The notes under the pieces: generated by a model
What the model saw: the letters and a program-made list of their open reading frames with translations, nothing else
Database searches by the model: none
What the model was told of the DNA's origin: nothing
NCBI GenBank assembly: GCA_039636795.1
Contig: CP143430.1
Coordinates: 3,844,001-3,908,000 of the forward strand
Source: Micrococcaceae bacterium Sec5.1
GTDB lineage: Bacteria > Actinomycetota > Actinomycetes > Actinomycetales > Micrococcaceae
DNA: 64,000 nucleotides
Direction: 5' to 3'
Position numbers and translations under genes: made by a program
Part shown: positions 36,349-44,386 of the stretch, piece after piece
Position numbering within the stretch: the first letter of the stretch is position 1
Layout: each line of letters begins with the position of its first letter

Positions 36349-37284
36349 ATGACTGATACTGTTTGGGCGCCGGACGGCGGCAATCTGGTGGTGCACGCGG
36401 ACAACGCGGAATTCCTCCCGACGCTGCCGGACGGCGCCTTCACACTCATTTACGTGGACCCGCCCTTCAACACAGGCCGGGTCCAACGCCGCCAGGAAAC
36501 ACGCATGGTCCGCAACGCGGACGGCGACGGCGACCGCGTCGGGTTCAAAGGTCGCTCCTACGACACCATCAAGGGTGCCCTTCACAGCTACGATGACGCC
36601 TTCAGCGACTACTGGTCCTTCCTGGAACCCAAGCTCGTAGAGGCCTGGCGGCTCCTTGCCGACGACGGCACGCTGTACCTGCACCTGGACTACCGCGAGG
36701 TGCACTACGCCAAGGTGATGCTGGACGCCATCTTTGGCCGGGAGTGCTTCCTCAACGAGATCATCTGGGCCTACGACTACGGCGCCCGGGCCAAGAACCG
36801 CTGGCCCACCAAGCACGACAACATCCTGGTGTATGTAAAGAACCCTGCGAAGTATCACTTCGACAACGCTGAAGTGGACCGCGAACCCTACATGGCCCCC
36901 GGTCTGGTCACGCCTGCCAAACGCGAGCGGGGAAAACTTCCCACGGACGTCTGGTGGCACACCATCGTTTCGCCCACCGGCAGGGAAAAGACCGGCTACC
37001 CGACCCAGAAACCCGAAGGCCTGGTGCGCAGGATCGTCTCTGCCTCAAGCCGCGAGGGCGATTGGTGCCTGGACTTTTTTGCTGGATCAGGAACCCTCGG
37101 CGCTGTTGCCGCCAAGCTGGGCCGCAACTTCGTCTGCGTGGACCAGAACGAGCAAGCCATCGACGTCATGCGGAAACGCCTTGGCACCAAGGCCGTCTTC
37201 CACAGCAGGGGGCCTTTGCCGGAAGGCGCGGTGGACCAGCCGGAAGGCGCCCTGGATCAGGCAGTGCCCTTCACGAATGCCTGA
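36349..37284 (+). CDS. Site-specific DNA methyltransferase (N6-adenine or N4-cytosine), orphan
   Basis: 311 aa. Catalytic motif IV is YVDPPFNTG (DPPF, typical of N6-adenine and also found in N4-cytosine enzymes). The SAM motif I, LDFFAGSGTLGAVA, comes near the C-terminus, so the order is that of the beta class. The target-recognition region lies between. Recognition sequence is unknown. There is no restriction endonuclease or specificity subunit anywhere nearby. It begins 8 bp after the DEAD-box gene, so the two are probably co-transcribed. A regulatory or replication-linked methylase is likely. Confidence 0.87.
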   Translation: MTDTVWAPDGGNLVVHADNAEFLPTLPDGAFTLIYVDPPFNTGRVQRRQETRMVRNADGDGDRVGFKGRSYDTIKGALHSYDDAFSDYWSFLEPKLVEAWRLLADDGTLYLHLDYREVHYAKVMLDAIFGRECFLNEIIWAYDYGARAKNRWPTKHDNILVYVKNPAKYHFDNAEVDREPYMAPGLVTPAKRERGKLPTDVWWHTIVSPTGREKTGYPTQKPEGLVRRIVSASSREGDWCLDFFAGSGTLGAVAAKLGRNFVCVDQNEQAIDVMRKRLGTKAVFHSRGPLPEGAVDQPEGALDQAVPFTNA

Positions 37285-37318
37285 TTAGCCGCGGCGATCC
37301 TGACCAGCGGCACATCCA

Positions 37319-38164
37319 TCAGCGAACAACCGTGCTGCCGGTTGCGAGTTCCTCGATCCTTGCCAGGACGTCGGGAGATGTCAGGTTCTCTCCCAGCCGA
37401 TTCGGTTTGCCCGCTCCGTGATAGTCGGATGATCCCGTGATGAGCAGCCCATGCTCCGACGCCATGTTGCGAAGGAACCCGCGTCCTTCTTCCGGGTTGT
37501 CGCGGTGTTCAATTTCCAGGCCAAGCAGTCCGGCGTCGATCATCTCCCGGTACGTCCGCTCCCCCACAATTCGTCCCCTCGCCGAAGCCACCGGGTGCGC
37601 GAAGACCGGCACGCCTCCGGCGGCACGGACAAGCTCGACGGCGATAGCGGGATCGGGCGCGTAGTGCTGCACGAAGTATCGCGAATGCGATGTCAGGATC
37701 GATGTGAAGGCTTCCGAGCGGTCCGCGACCACACCGGCAGCAACCAAGGCATCCGCGATATGCGGGCGGCCCACTGTAGCGCCAGGAGCCACATGGTGAA
37801 TGACGTCATCCCATGTCAAAGGGTAATCCTCGGACAACAGGGTGACCATGCGCTCAGCGCGCGTGAGCCGGGCGTCCTTTGACTTGGTGATCTCTTCAAG
37901 AAGCCCGGGGTGGGAGGGATCATGCAGGTAGCTCAACAGGTGGACGCTGATCCCCTGCTCCGTCCGGCACGAGATCTCCATGCCGGGAACGAAAGTGACT
38001 CCGTGCTCCTTGGCAGCGGCAGCAGCCAACTCCCACCCATCACTGGAGTCGTGGTCCGTCAACGCAATGACATCCAGGCCTGCAGCTGCGGCCGAAATGA
38101 TCACCCCGGCGGGGGTCTCGGTTCCATCGGAAACATTCGAGTGCGTATGCAGGTCTATCCTCAC
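37319..38164 (-). CDS. PHP-domain phosphoesterase (TrpH/RNase AM-like)
   Basis: 281 aa, GTG start. The PHP metal motifs are visible: IDLHTHSNVSDGT, ALTDHDSSDG, VPGMEISCRTEQG, VFAHPVASARG, LEIEHRDN and ITGSSDYHG. The family includes 3',5'-nucleotide bisphosphatases and the E. coli 5'-3' exoribonuclease YciV (RNase AM). It is convergent with the methyltransferase gene and divergent from aminopeptidase P. A nucleic-acid or nucleotide substrate is likely, but which one cannot be decided. Confidence 0.85.
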   Translation of the reverse strand: MRIDLHTHSNVSDGTETPAGVIISAAAAGLDVIALTDHDSSDGWELAAAAAKEHGVTFVPGMEISCRTEQGISVHLLSYLHDPSHPGLLEEITKSKDARLTRAERMVTLLSEDYPLTWDDVIHHVAPGATVGRPHIADALVAAGVVADRSEAFTSILTSHSRYFVQHYAPDPAIAVELVRAAGGVPVFAHPVASARGRIVGERTYREMIDAGLLGLEIEHRDNPEEGRGFLRNMASEHGLLITGSSDYHGAGKPNRLGENLTSPDVLARIEELATGSTVVR

Positions 38165-38170
38165 TTTCCC

Positions 38171-38176
38171 AGCCTA
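38171..38176 (-). promoter_or_regulatory. -10 hexamer of probable leaderless PHP gene
   Basis: TAGGCT on the minus strand, 6 nt before the GTG start at 38164. It confirms GTG as the likely first codon. Confidence 0.55.
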
Positions 38177-38244
38177 TGGGATGCGGACCGCCTTGGGGTG
38201 TTGCGCCGTTGGCCTCCTCACGAAACTGGTGGGACGATGTAACG

Positions 38245-39828
38245 GTGAATGATGCCGAAAACACCCCGTACGCGGAATCCACAGATTCCCAGCCCCTGCA
38301 AGAACGCGTCAACAACCGTTCCCAGCGGCCCACATCCGATGCCTTCAAGGCATTCATGGCCAGCAACTGGGCGCCCGCACCGCAGGTAACCCCCGCTCGT
38401 GACGCCGTCGCAGACCACGCTGCCCGCCGCCGTCGTGCAATTTCCGAACTGTTCAAGGGCGAACGGCTCGTTATCCCGGCCGGTCCGCTCAAGGTCCGCT
38501 CGAATGACTGCGACTACCGCTTCCGCCCGCACTCCGGATTCGCCCACCTCACCGGGTTGGGCCTGGACCACGAGCCGGATGCCGTTTTGATCCTGGAACC
38601 GGCAGGTGAAGGAAAGGGCGACGACGGCGGTCACCACACCGCGACGCTGTACTTCCGTCCCCTGGCTGGCCGCGACACAGAACAGTTCTACGCCGACTCC
38701 CGGGCCGGTGAATTCTGGATCGGCGCACGGCCCACACTGGCAGAATTCAAAGCCCGTCTGGGTCTGCCCACCGCGCACATTTCCGAACTTGAACTGGCCA
38801 TCACCAAGAACGTGGGCGCCCCGGAAATCGGCGGCATTTCCATCCGCCTGGTCCGCAAGGTAGATGAGAACATCGATGCTTTGGTGGACACTGCCCGATA
38901 CAACACGGCCAAGGATCCTGAGAACCTTGACCTGGGCGAGCTCGATGCTTTGGACGAAAAGCTTAGTGAAGCACTCTCCGAACTCCGCCTGATCAAGGAC
39001 GAGTGGGAGATCGAGCAGATGAAGATCGCCGTTGCAGCCACGGTTGAAGGCTTCGCCGACGTCGTGCGGGCCCTCCCGCGTGCTTTGACGCACACGCGCG
39101 GCGAACGCGTGATTGAAGGCGCTTTCTTCGCCCGTGCTCGCGAGGAAGGCAACGAACTCGGCTACGACACCATCGCGGCCTCAGGCAACAACGCCACAGT
39201 GTTGCACTGGACCCGCAACTCGGGCGCCGTCAACGCTGGTGAACTCCTGCTGCTTGACGCAGGAGTGGAGGCCGATTCGCTGTACACAGCCGATGTCACG
39301 AGGACCCTGCCGGCAAACGGCACCTTCACCGAGGTGCAGCGCAAGGTCTACGAAGCTGTCCTGGATGCCGCTGATGCGGGATTCGCAGCCGCACGGCCGG
39401 GCGTAAAATTCCGGGACATCCACACGGCAGCCACCACGGTCCTCGCTGAGCGCCTCGCCGAATGGGGTCTCCTCCCTGTCTCTGTTGAGGAAGCCATCAG
39501 CCCCGAAGGCCAGCAGCACCGCCGCTGGATGCCACACGGCACCAGCCACCACCTCGGCCTGGACGTACACGACTGCGCCCAGGCCAAGCGCGAACTTTAC
39601 CTTGATGGAATCCTCACGGAGGGCATGATCTTCACGATCGAGCCCGGCCTGTACTTCAAGAACGAAGACCTGGCCATTCCTGCCGAATACCGTGGCATCG
39701 GTGTCCGCATCGAGGACGACATCCTCATGACGGCAGATGGCCCCGTGAACCTGAGCGCGGCATTGCCACGCAAGGCCGACGACGTCGAGTCCTGGATGGC
39801 CGGCATCTATCAGGAAGCTGCGGGCTAG
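38245..39828 (+). CDS. pepP: Xaa-Pro aminopeptidase (aminopeptidase P)
   Basis: 527 aa from GTG 38245 (MNDAENTPYA); the longer frame upstream has no homology. Dinuclear metal ligands are seen in order: Asp in LLLDAGVEADSLYTADVTRT, His in HGTSHHLGLDVHD, Glu in TIEPGLYF and Glu in GVRIEDDIL. The N-terminal creatinase-like domain (about residues 65-230) is present. It removes N-terminal residues that precede proline. Ends at a strong bidirectional hairpin. Confidence 0.9.
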   Translation: MNDAENTPYAESTDSQPLQERVNNRSQRPTSDAFKAFMASNWAPAPQVTPARDAVADHAARRRRAISELFKGERLVIPAGPLKVRSNDCDYRFRPHSGFAHLTGLGLDHEPDAVLILEPAGEGKGDDGGHHTATLYFRPLAGRDTEQFYADSRAGEFWIGARPTLAEFKARLGLPTAHISELELAITKNVGAPEIGGISIRLVRKVDENIDALVDTARYNTAKDPENLDLGELDALDEKLSEALSELRLIKDEWEIEQMKIAVAATVEGFADVVRALPRALTHTRGERVIEGAFFARAREEGNELGYDTIAASGNNATVLHWTRNSGAVNAGELLLLDAGVEADSLYTADVTRTLPANGTFTEVQRKVYEAVLDAADAGFAAARPGVKFRDIHTAATTVLAERLAEWGLLPVSVEEAISPEGQQHRRWMPHGTSHHLGLDVHDCAQAKRELYLDGILTEGMIFTIEPGLYFKNEDLAIPAEYRGIGVRIEDDILMTADGPVNLSAALPRKADDVESWMAGIYQEAAG

Positions 39829-39835
39829 CCTCCTA

Positions 39836-39879
39836 CAAAGGGAAGGCCACCGGATGGATATCCGGTGGCCTTCCCTTTG
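39836..39879. terminator. Perfect 20-bp hairpin, bidirectional terminator
   Basis: CAAAGGGAAGGCCACCGGAT (39836-39855) pairs exactly with 39860-39879 around a GGAT loop, 7 bp after the pepP stop. The convergent stress-protein gene ends 16 bp beyond. The A-rich left arm and T-rich right arm give short U-tracts in both directions. Confidence 0.85.
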
Positions 39880-39894
39880 TGTTGCTTGTGAGAG

Positions 39895-40710
39895 TTATTG
39901 TTTGTGGGAGTCCTCGTTCCCCGGCTGCTGTTCCTCGTGCCGCGGGGCATTCTGGCCCTCCGTGACCCGGACGCCGTACTGGGGGCGGCCATCGGGCAGG
40001 TCCGGATAGCGCACCGGTGACGGCGTCGGGTTCTGTACAGGCTGCGCTGCCTGCGCAGCAGGAGCCTGCGCGCCGGAAGCATCGGATTCGGTGGCCTCCG
40101 GTCCGCGCTGGCCATAGGGATCGTTCCAAGTGGCAGGACGGTCAGGTGCCTGGCCGGGCTGCTGGAAGGGCGCGTTTGGCGGACTGTAATTTTGTGCTTG
40201 TCCGGTGGCAGCCTGGGCGGAATTCATGGGCAGTTGGTGGAGCAACCGACGGGCTTCGTGGGCTGCCTCGATGGCAACAATGACATCGTAGTTGGTGGCG
40301 ACCACCTGGCTTGTGGACGTGAAGTCGCGCTTGCCGCGCTGAGTCGCGTAGGTGGCGATGCCGAACAGCATAAAGAAAGCTGCACCCATGAGCACGGAGG
40401 TGATGATGGAGAACGTGCCGCCACCGGGCGTGAAGAAGGAGAGCATGACGCCGACGAAGAGGCCGAACCACATGCCGCTCAAAGCACCGGACAGGGCAAC
40501 GCGTGGGTAGCTCAGCCGACCGGTTACCCGCTCCACCATCTTGAGGTCGTTGCCCACGATCGACACCAATTGGACGGGGAACTGCTGGTCCGCGAGGTAG
40601 TCCACCGCCTTTTGGGCATCCAAATATGAGGTGTACGAGCCAACAGTGTCACCTTGAGGTACGCTGCGGGATTCCTCAACGGCTTTGGGAGCACCAAAAA
40701 TGTTAGACAT
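39895..40710 (-). CDS. General stress protein 17M-like membrane protein
   Basis: 271 aa from ATG 40710 (MSNIFGAPKA). The N-terminal 80 residues match the 17M general-stress domain (YTSYLDAQKAVDYLADQQFP, VSIVGNDLKMVERVTGRLSY). Two transmembrane segments follow (VALSGALSGMWFGLFVGVML and IITSVLMGAAFFMLFGIATY). The C-terminal 110 residues are Pro/Gln/Ala-rich and disordered. The stress role comes from Bacillus relatives. A CACAAT hexamer lies 6 nt before the ATG, so the mRNA may be leaderless. It is divergent from the MgtE-N gene. Confidence 0.82.
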   Translation of the reverse strand: MSNIFGAPKAVEESRSVPQGDTVGSYTSYLDAQKAVDYLADQQFPVQLVSIVGNDLKMVERVTGRLSYPRVALSGALSGMWFGLFVGVMLSFFTPGGGTFSIITSVLMGAAFFMLFGIATYATQRGKRDFTSTSQVVATNYDVIVAIEAAHEARRLLHQLPMNSAQAATGQAQNYSPPNAPFQQPGQAPDRPATWNDPYGQRGPEATESDASGAQAPAAQAAQPVQNPTPSPVRYPDLPDGRPQYGVRVTEGQNAPRHEEQQPGNEDSHKQ

Positions 40711-40774
40711 AGCCCCATTGTGTCGCATGTAGATGTGAAGCGGCTGGAATTCAGCTAAAAGAGAGCAGACTCGG

Positions 40775-40780
40775 TAGCCT
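40775..40780 (+). promoter_or_regulatory. -10 hexamer of probable leaderless MgtE-N gene
   Basis: TAGCCT, 6 nt before the ATG at 40787. Confidence 0.55.
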
Positions 40781-40786
40781 GTAAAC

Positions 40787-42067
40787 ATGAGCACACATCC
40801 CTCACGCGTCTTTGTCGCGCGTCTGCTCGGCTTGGACGTTTTCGACCCCCTGGGCGATCGTTTAGGCCGGTTGCGCGACGTCGTCGTGCTCTCCCGGGGG
40901 ACCCGCGGCGCCCCGCACGTTGTTGGCATCGTGGTGGAAGTGCCGGGCAAGAAGCGGGTCTTCGTACCGATGACCCGCATCACCTCCATCGACCAGACCC
41001 AGATCATCTGCACGGGCCTGGTGAACCTGCGTCGTTTCGAACAACGCGGCGCTGAAACACTCGTGGTAGCGGAAATGTTTGATCGCCGCGTCACCCTTGC
41101 CGATGGCAGCGATGCAACGATCGAGGACATCGCGATGGATCAGCATCGGTCCAAGGATTGGTTCGTCAGCAAGCTCTTCGTCCGTCGCGGGCATTCCTTG
41201 TCGCCCCTGAGCAGGCTCCGCCGCAACGAAACCCTGATCATTGACTGGGCGGACGCGCAGACAGGCGGGCATAACGAGCCTCAGGCGGCTACGCAGTTCG
41301 TTGCTACGCATGAGGACCTCAAACCCGCCGACTTCGCCGAAGCCCTGCAGGAGATGAGCGACAAGCGCCGTTTCGAAGTGGCAAGCGAACTTCAGGACGA
41401 GCGGTTGGCTGACGTCCTCCAGGAGCTTCCCGAGGATGACCAGGTGGAGATCCTGTCTGCGCTGGACGTCGAACGGGCTGCCGACGTCCTGGAGGAAATG
41501 GATCCCGACGACGCAGCCGACCTCCTCGCCGAACTCCCCTCCGCCCAAGCGGAAGAACTGCTTCAACTCATGGAGCCCCAGGAAGCCGAAGACGTCCGGC
41601 GTCTTTTGGAGTACGACGAAGACACCGCAGGTGGCCTCATGACACCCGTGCCCGTCATCCTGCCTCCTGAAGCCACGGTCGCCGAAGCGCTTGCGCACGT
41701 TCGCCGCGAGGAACTCTCCCCGGCCCTGGCGTCCTCCATCTTCATCACACGGCCTCCGCTGGAAACGCCCACCGGCCGGTTCCTGGGTGTTGTACACATA
41801 CAACAACTCCTGCGCTTCCCTCCGCCTGAACCTCTGGGCAATCTGGTTGATAAGAACCTTGAGCCGTTGTCGGACCAGGCGCACATCAGCGAAGTAGCCC
41901 GGACCCTGGCCACGTACAACCTCAACTCGCTCCCCGTCGTCGACGACGACGGCCGCCTTGTGGGGGCGGTGACTGTTGATGACGTGTTGGATCACCTGTT
42001 GCCCGATGACTGGCGCGCTCACGAGGACGACGCCCCTATAAGGAAACTTGGAGGCCGCATTGGCTGA
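40787..42067 (+). CDS. Soluble MgtE-N/CBS-domain protein (no transporter domain)
   Basis: 426 aa. Residues about 5-160 form PRC-barrel-like repeats. About 180-280 is an MgtE N-terminal superhelical domain (FAEALQEMSDKRRFEVASEL, then repeated acidic hairpins such as LEEMDPDDAADLLAELPS). About 285-410 is a CBS pair (EDTAGGLMTPVPVILPPEAT, LNSLPVVDDDGRLVGAVTVD). No hydrophobic segment is seen, so the channel part of MgtE is absent. In MgtE these domains sense magnesium; here they may regulate another protein. The following DUF1003 membrane protein overlaps it by 8 bp and is the obvious partner. A similar pair exists in M. tuberculosis (Rv1232c/Rv1231c, as I recall). Confidence 0.85.
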   Translation: MSTHPSRVFVARLLGLDVFDPLGDRLGRLRDVVVLSRGTRGAPHVVGIVVEVPGKKRVFVPMTRITSIDQTQIICTGLVNLRRFEQRGAETLVVAEMFDRRVTLADGSDATIEDIAMDQHRSKDWFVSKLFVRRGHSLSPLSRLRRNETLIIDWADAQTGGHNEPQAATQFVATHEDLKPADFAEALQEMSDKRRFEVASELQDERLADVLQELPEDDQVEILSALDVERAADVLEEMDPDDAADLLAELPSAQAEELLQLMEPQEAEDVRRLLEYDEDTAGGLMTPVPVILPPEATVAEALAHVRREELSPALASSIFITRPPLETPTGRFLGVVHIQQLLRFPPPEPLGNLVDKNLEPLSDQAHISEVARTLATYNLNSLPVVDDDGRLVGAVTVDDVLDHLLPDDWRAHEDDAPIRKLGGRIG

Positions 42068-42785
42068 TATCAACGTCACCCGATCCCCCAGGTCCACTGG
42101 ACGCACAAACAATCCCGGCAGCCTTGACACGCCGCTAAGCGGGCGTCAGCGCATACTGCCCAAGTTCTCGCCCAACCCGGACGCATTCGGCAATGCCACC
42201 GAGGGTTTCGCCCGGTTCATGGGCACGCCGCAGTTCCTCGTCTACATGACGATCTTCTGTCTCTTCTGGCTGGCCTGGAATACGTTTGCGCCCACGGAGT
42301 GGCAGTTCGACCGCGTCGAGCTGGGCTTCACGCTCCTGACGCTCATGTTGTCGCTCCAGGCCTCATACGCCGCGCCGCTCCTGTTGTTGGCCCAAAACCG
42401 CCAGGACGACCGCGACCGCGTCTCGCTGCAGCAGGACCGCCAGCGCGCCGAGCGGAACCTCTCAGACACTGAATATCTGACCCGTGAATTGGCTTCCCTG
42501 CGAATCGCACTTCGCGAAGTAGCCACACGCGACTACGTCCGCGCCGAACTCCGCAGCCTGTTGGAGGACATCATCGATGCCCAGGAGGAACTGCGGGAGA
42601 ACGAAGCCGCCGCAGAGGGCAGCGAGTCTCCGGCCGACAAGGTCAAGGAGAAGCTCAAGGAGAAACGGGACAAGTCGCGTGGACCCCGTACGCAGCAGAT
42701 CCCCAAAGTACGCCCGCAGCGTCCGGGGCCCCAGCACTCCAGCGCGAAGCCGGCCCCTCCCGAAAATCCCGAAAGCCGAGCGTAA
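42060..42785 (+). CDS. DUF1003 membrane protein
   Basis: 241 aa from TTG 42060, chosen because GGAGG lies 5 nt upstream; another TTG at 42048 has none. Two membrane segments (about residues 60-80 and 92-115: YMTIFCLFWLAWNTFAPTEW, LTLMLSLQASYAAPLLLLA) carry the DUF1003 pattern. A helical, probably coiled-coil stretch and a Lys/Glu/Pro-rich tail follow. It overlaps the MgtE-N/CBS gene and precedes mrp by 3 bp. A membrane anchor or channel for the preceding protein is inference. Confidence 0.82.
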   Translation: MADINVTRSPRSTGRTNNPGSLDTPLSGRQRILPKFSPNPDAFGNATEGFARFMGTPQFLVYMTIFCLFWLAWNTFAPTEWQFDRVELGFTLLTLMLSLQASYAAPLLLLAQNRQDDRDRVSLQQDRQRAERNLSDTEYLTRELASLRIALREVATRDYVRAELRSLLEDIIDAQEELRENEAAAEGSESPADKVKEKLKEKRDKSRGPRTQQIPKVRPQRPGPQHSSAKPAPPENPESRA

Positions 42786-42788
42786 CCC

Positions 42789-43916
42789 ATGAGCACCCCA
42801 TCCGCCGAGGCACTTAACGCTGCTCTGGCAACCGTCATTGACCCTGAGTTGCGGCGTCCAATCACCGAACTTGGCATGGTGGAGTCGGTGGCGGCCAACG
42901 ACGACGGCACCGTCCACGTAGCAGTGCTGCTCACGATCGCCGGCTGCCCACTCCGCGACACCATTACGGCGGATGCCACCACTGCGTTATCAGGCATCGC
43001 AGGCGTCACCGGTGTTGACGTGGAGCTGAAGGTCATGACTCCCGCCCAGCGCGAGGCCCTGAAGGAACAACTGCGCGGTCCAGGTGGTCAGCGGGGCATC
43101 CCTTTCGCCAAGCCCGGGTCCTTGACGAAGGTATACGCGGTTGCGAGTGGAAAAGGCGGCGTGGGCAAGTCTTCGGTCACCGTCAACCTTGCCTGTGCCT
43201 TGGCCGCCCAGGGCCTGCGGGTGGGCATTGTGGACGCCGACGTACACGGCTTCTCCGTCCCGGGGCTCATGGGCATCACACAAAAACCGACGCAGGTGGA
43301 CGACATGATCCTGCCTCCTGTGGCGTACGGGGTGAAGGTCATATCAATTGGGATGTTCGTTGACGGAAACCAGCCGGTGGCGTGGCGTGGTCCCATGCTG
43401 CACCGGGCCTTGGAGCAGTTCCTCACGGACGTCTACTTCGGTGACCTCGATGCCCTTTTCCTGGACCTGCCTCCCGGAACAGGGGACATCGCAATTTCCG
43501 TGGCCCAGCTCCTCCCGGACGCTGAAATCCTCGTGGTAACCACCCCGCAGGCTGCCGCTGCGGATGTCGCCGAACGCGCCGGAACCATCGCAACCCAAAC
43601 AGGCCAAAAGGTTGCCGGCGTCATCGAGAACATGTCCTTCCTGGAAATGCCCGACGGCGGTCGCATGGAATTGTTTGGAAGTGGCGGCGGTGCCGTCCTG
43701 GCTGAGCGGTTGAGTGCTGCTGTGGGCAACGACGTACCTCTTCTCGGCCAGATTCCCTTGGATATCCGGTTGCGTGAGGGCGGAGATGCCGGAAAACCTG
43801 TAGTCCTTGCCGCGAGCGAGACTGCTGCTGCGAAAGCGTTGGCAGGCATTGCCGGGATGTTGGCCACTCGTCCACGGGGATTATCCGGGATGCCACTGGG
43901 AATCCAGCCGCGCTGA
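42789..43916 (+). CDS. mrp: Mrp/NBP35-family ATPase (iron-sulfur carrier type)
   Basis: 375 aa. The N-terminal MIP18-like domain (residues about 1-90, TVIDPELRRPITELGMVESV with the cysteine in IAGCPLRDTI) is fused to a deviant Walker A ATPase (VASGKGGVGKSS). Family members carry Fe-S clusters to apoproteins. The C-terminal CxxC that holds the cluster in E. coli Mrp and eukaryotic NBP35 is absent: the region reads ENMSFLEMPDGGRMELFG. It is the last gene of the MgtE-N/DUF1003/mrp operon, convergent with tatB. Confidence 0.9.
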   Translation: MSTPSAEALNAALATVIDPELRRPITELGMVESVAANDDGTVHVAVLLTIAGCPLRDTITADATTALSGIAGVTGVDVELKVMTPAQREALKEQLRGPGGQRGIPFAKPGSLTKVYAVASGKGGVGKSSVTVNLACALAAQGLRVGIVDADVHGFSVPGLMGITQKPTQVDDMILPPVAYGVKVISIGMFVDGNQPVAWRGPMLHRALEQFLTDVYFGDLDALFLDLPPGTGDIAISVAQLLPDAEILVVTTPQAAAADVAERAGTIATQTGQKVAGVIENMSFLEMPDGGRMELFGSGGGAVLAERLSAAVGNDVPLLGQIPLDIRLREGGDAGKPVVLAASETAAAKALAGIAGMLATRPRGLSGMPLGIQPR

Positions 43917-43959
43917 CCGTCCTGGATTTCGGGAGAGCCTTCGAAAGGGCTTTGGCAGG

Positions 43960-44355
43960 CTAAGTAGCTTCGGTATCGAAAGGCGCAGCCTCGCCCTCGG
44001 CGAGCCGCTCAATAATGCGGGCCGGAGCCTTGGGCGTCGTATCCACCACTGCCGCCGCAGCTGTTGCAGCAGCCGGCGCGCCGGCGTTGACGGGCTTGGA
44101 ATCATCGTCAAGCAACGCATCCTTGATGATGCGCCGCGGATCGTACTGGCGGGGATCGTACTTCTTCCAGTCGACCTCATCGATGTCGATGCCGACTTCT
44201 TCCTTGATCTGCTCACGCGCCCCCGAGGCCATCCGGCGGACTTCCTTCACCAGGTTGGCGAGCTTTTGAGTGTATTCGGGCAAACGGCTGGGACCGATGA
44301 CGAGTACGCCGATAATCAGAAGGAGTATGAACTCCGGGCCGTTGATTCCAAACAC
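43960..44355 (-). CDS. tatB: Twin-arginine translocase subunit TatB
   Basis: 131 aa. One N-terminal transmembrane helix (GPEFILLLIIGVLVIGPSRL), then the hinge and amphipathic helix (LANLVKEVRRMASGAREQIKEEVG) of TatA/B. The Glu in GPEF and the long acidic, Ala-rich tail point to TatB. It works with TatA and TatC, not in this window, in export of folded proteins. Placed after the sigE/anti-sigma genes as in mycobacteria, 31 bp from the latter. Confidence 0.87.
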   Translation of the reverse strand: MFGINGPEFILLLIIGVLVIGPSRLPEYTQKLANLVKEVRRMASGAREQIKEEVGIDIDEVDWKKYDPRQYDPRRIIKDALLDDDSKPVNAGAPAAATAAAAVVDTTPKAPARIIERLAEGEAAPFDTEAT

Positions 44356-44386
44356 GCTACGAAGATTACCTTGTCTGTGGTGCCGG

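Noticed and set aside
36349..37284. Complete restriction-modification system
   Set aside because: Only the methyltransferase is present. The neighbours are a helicase of the DEAD-box RNA type and a PHP phosphoesterase, neither a restriction subunit.
40862..42130. 422-aa open frame on the minus strand
   Set aside because: Antisense to the MgtE-N/CBS gene; composition bias only.
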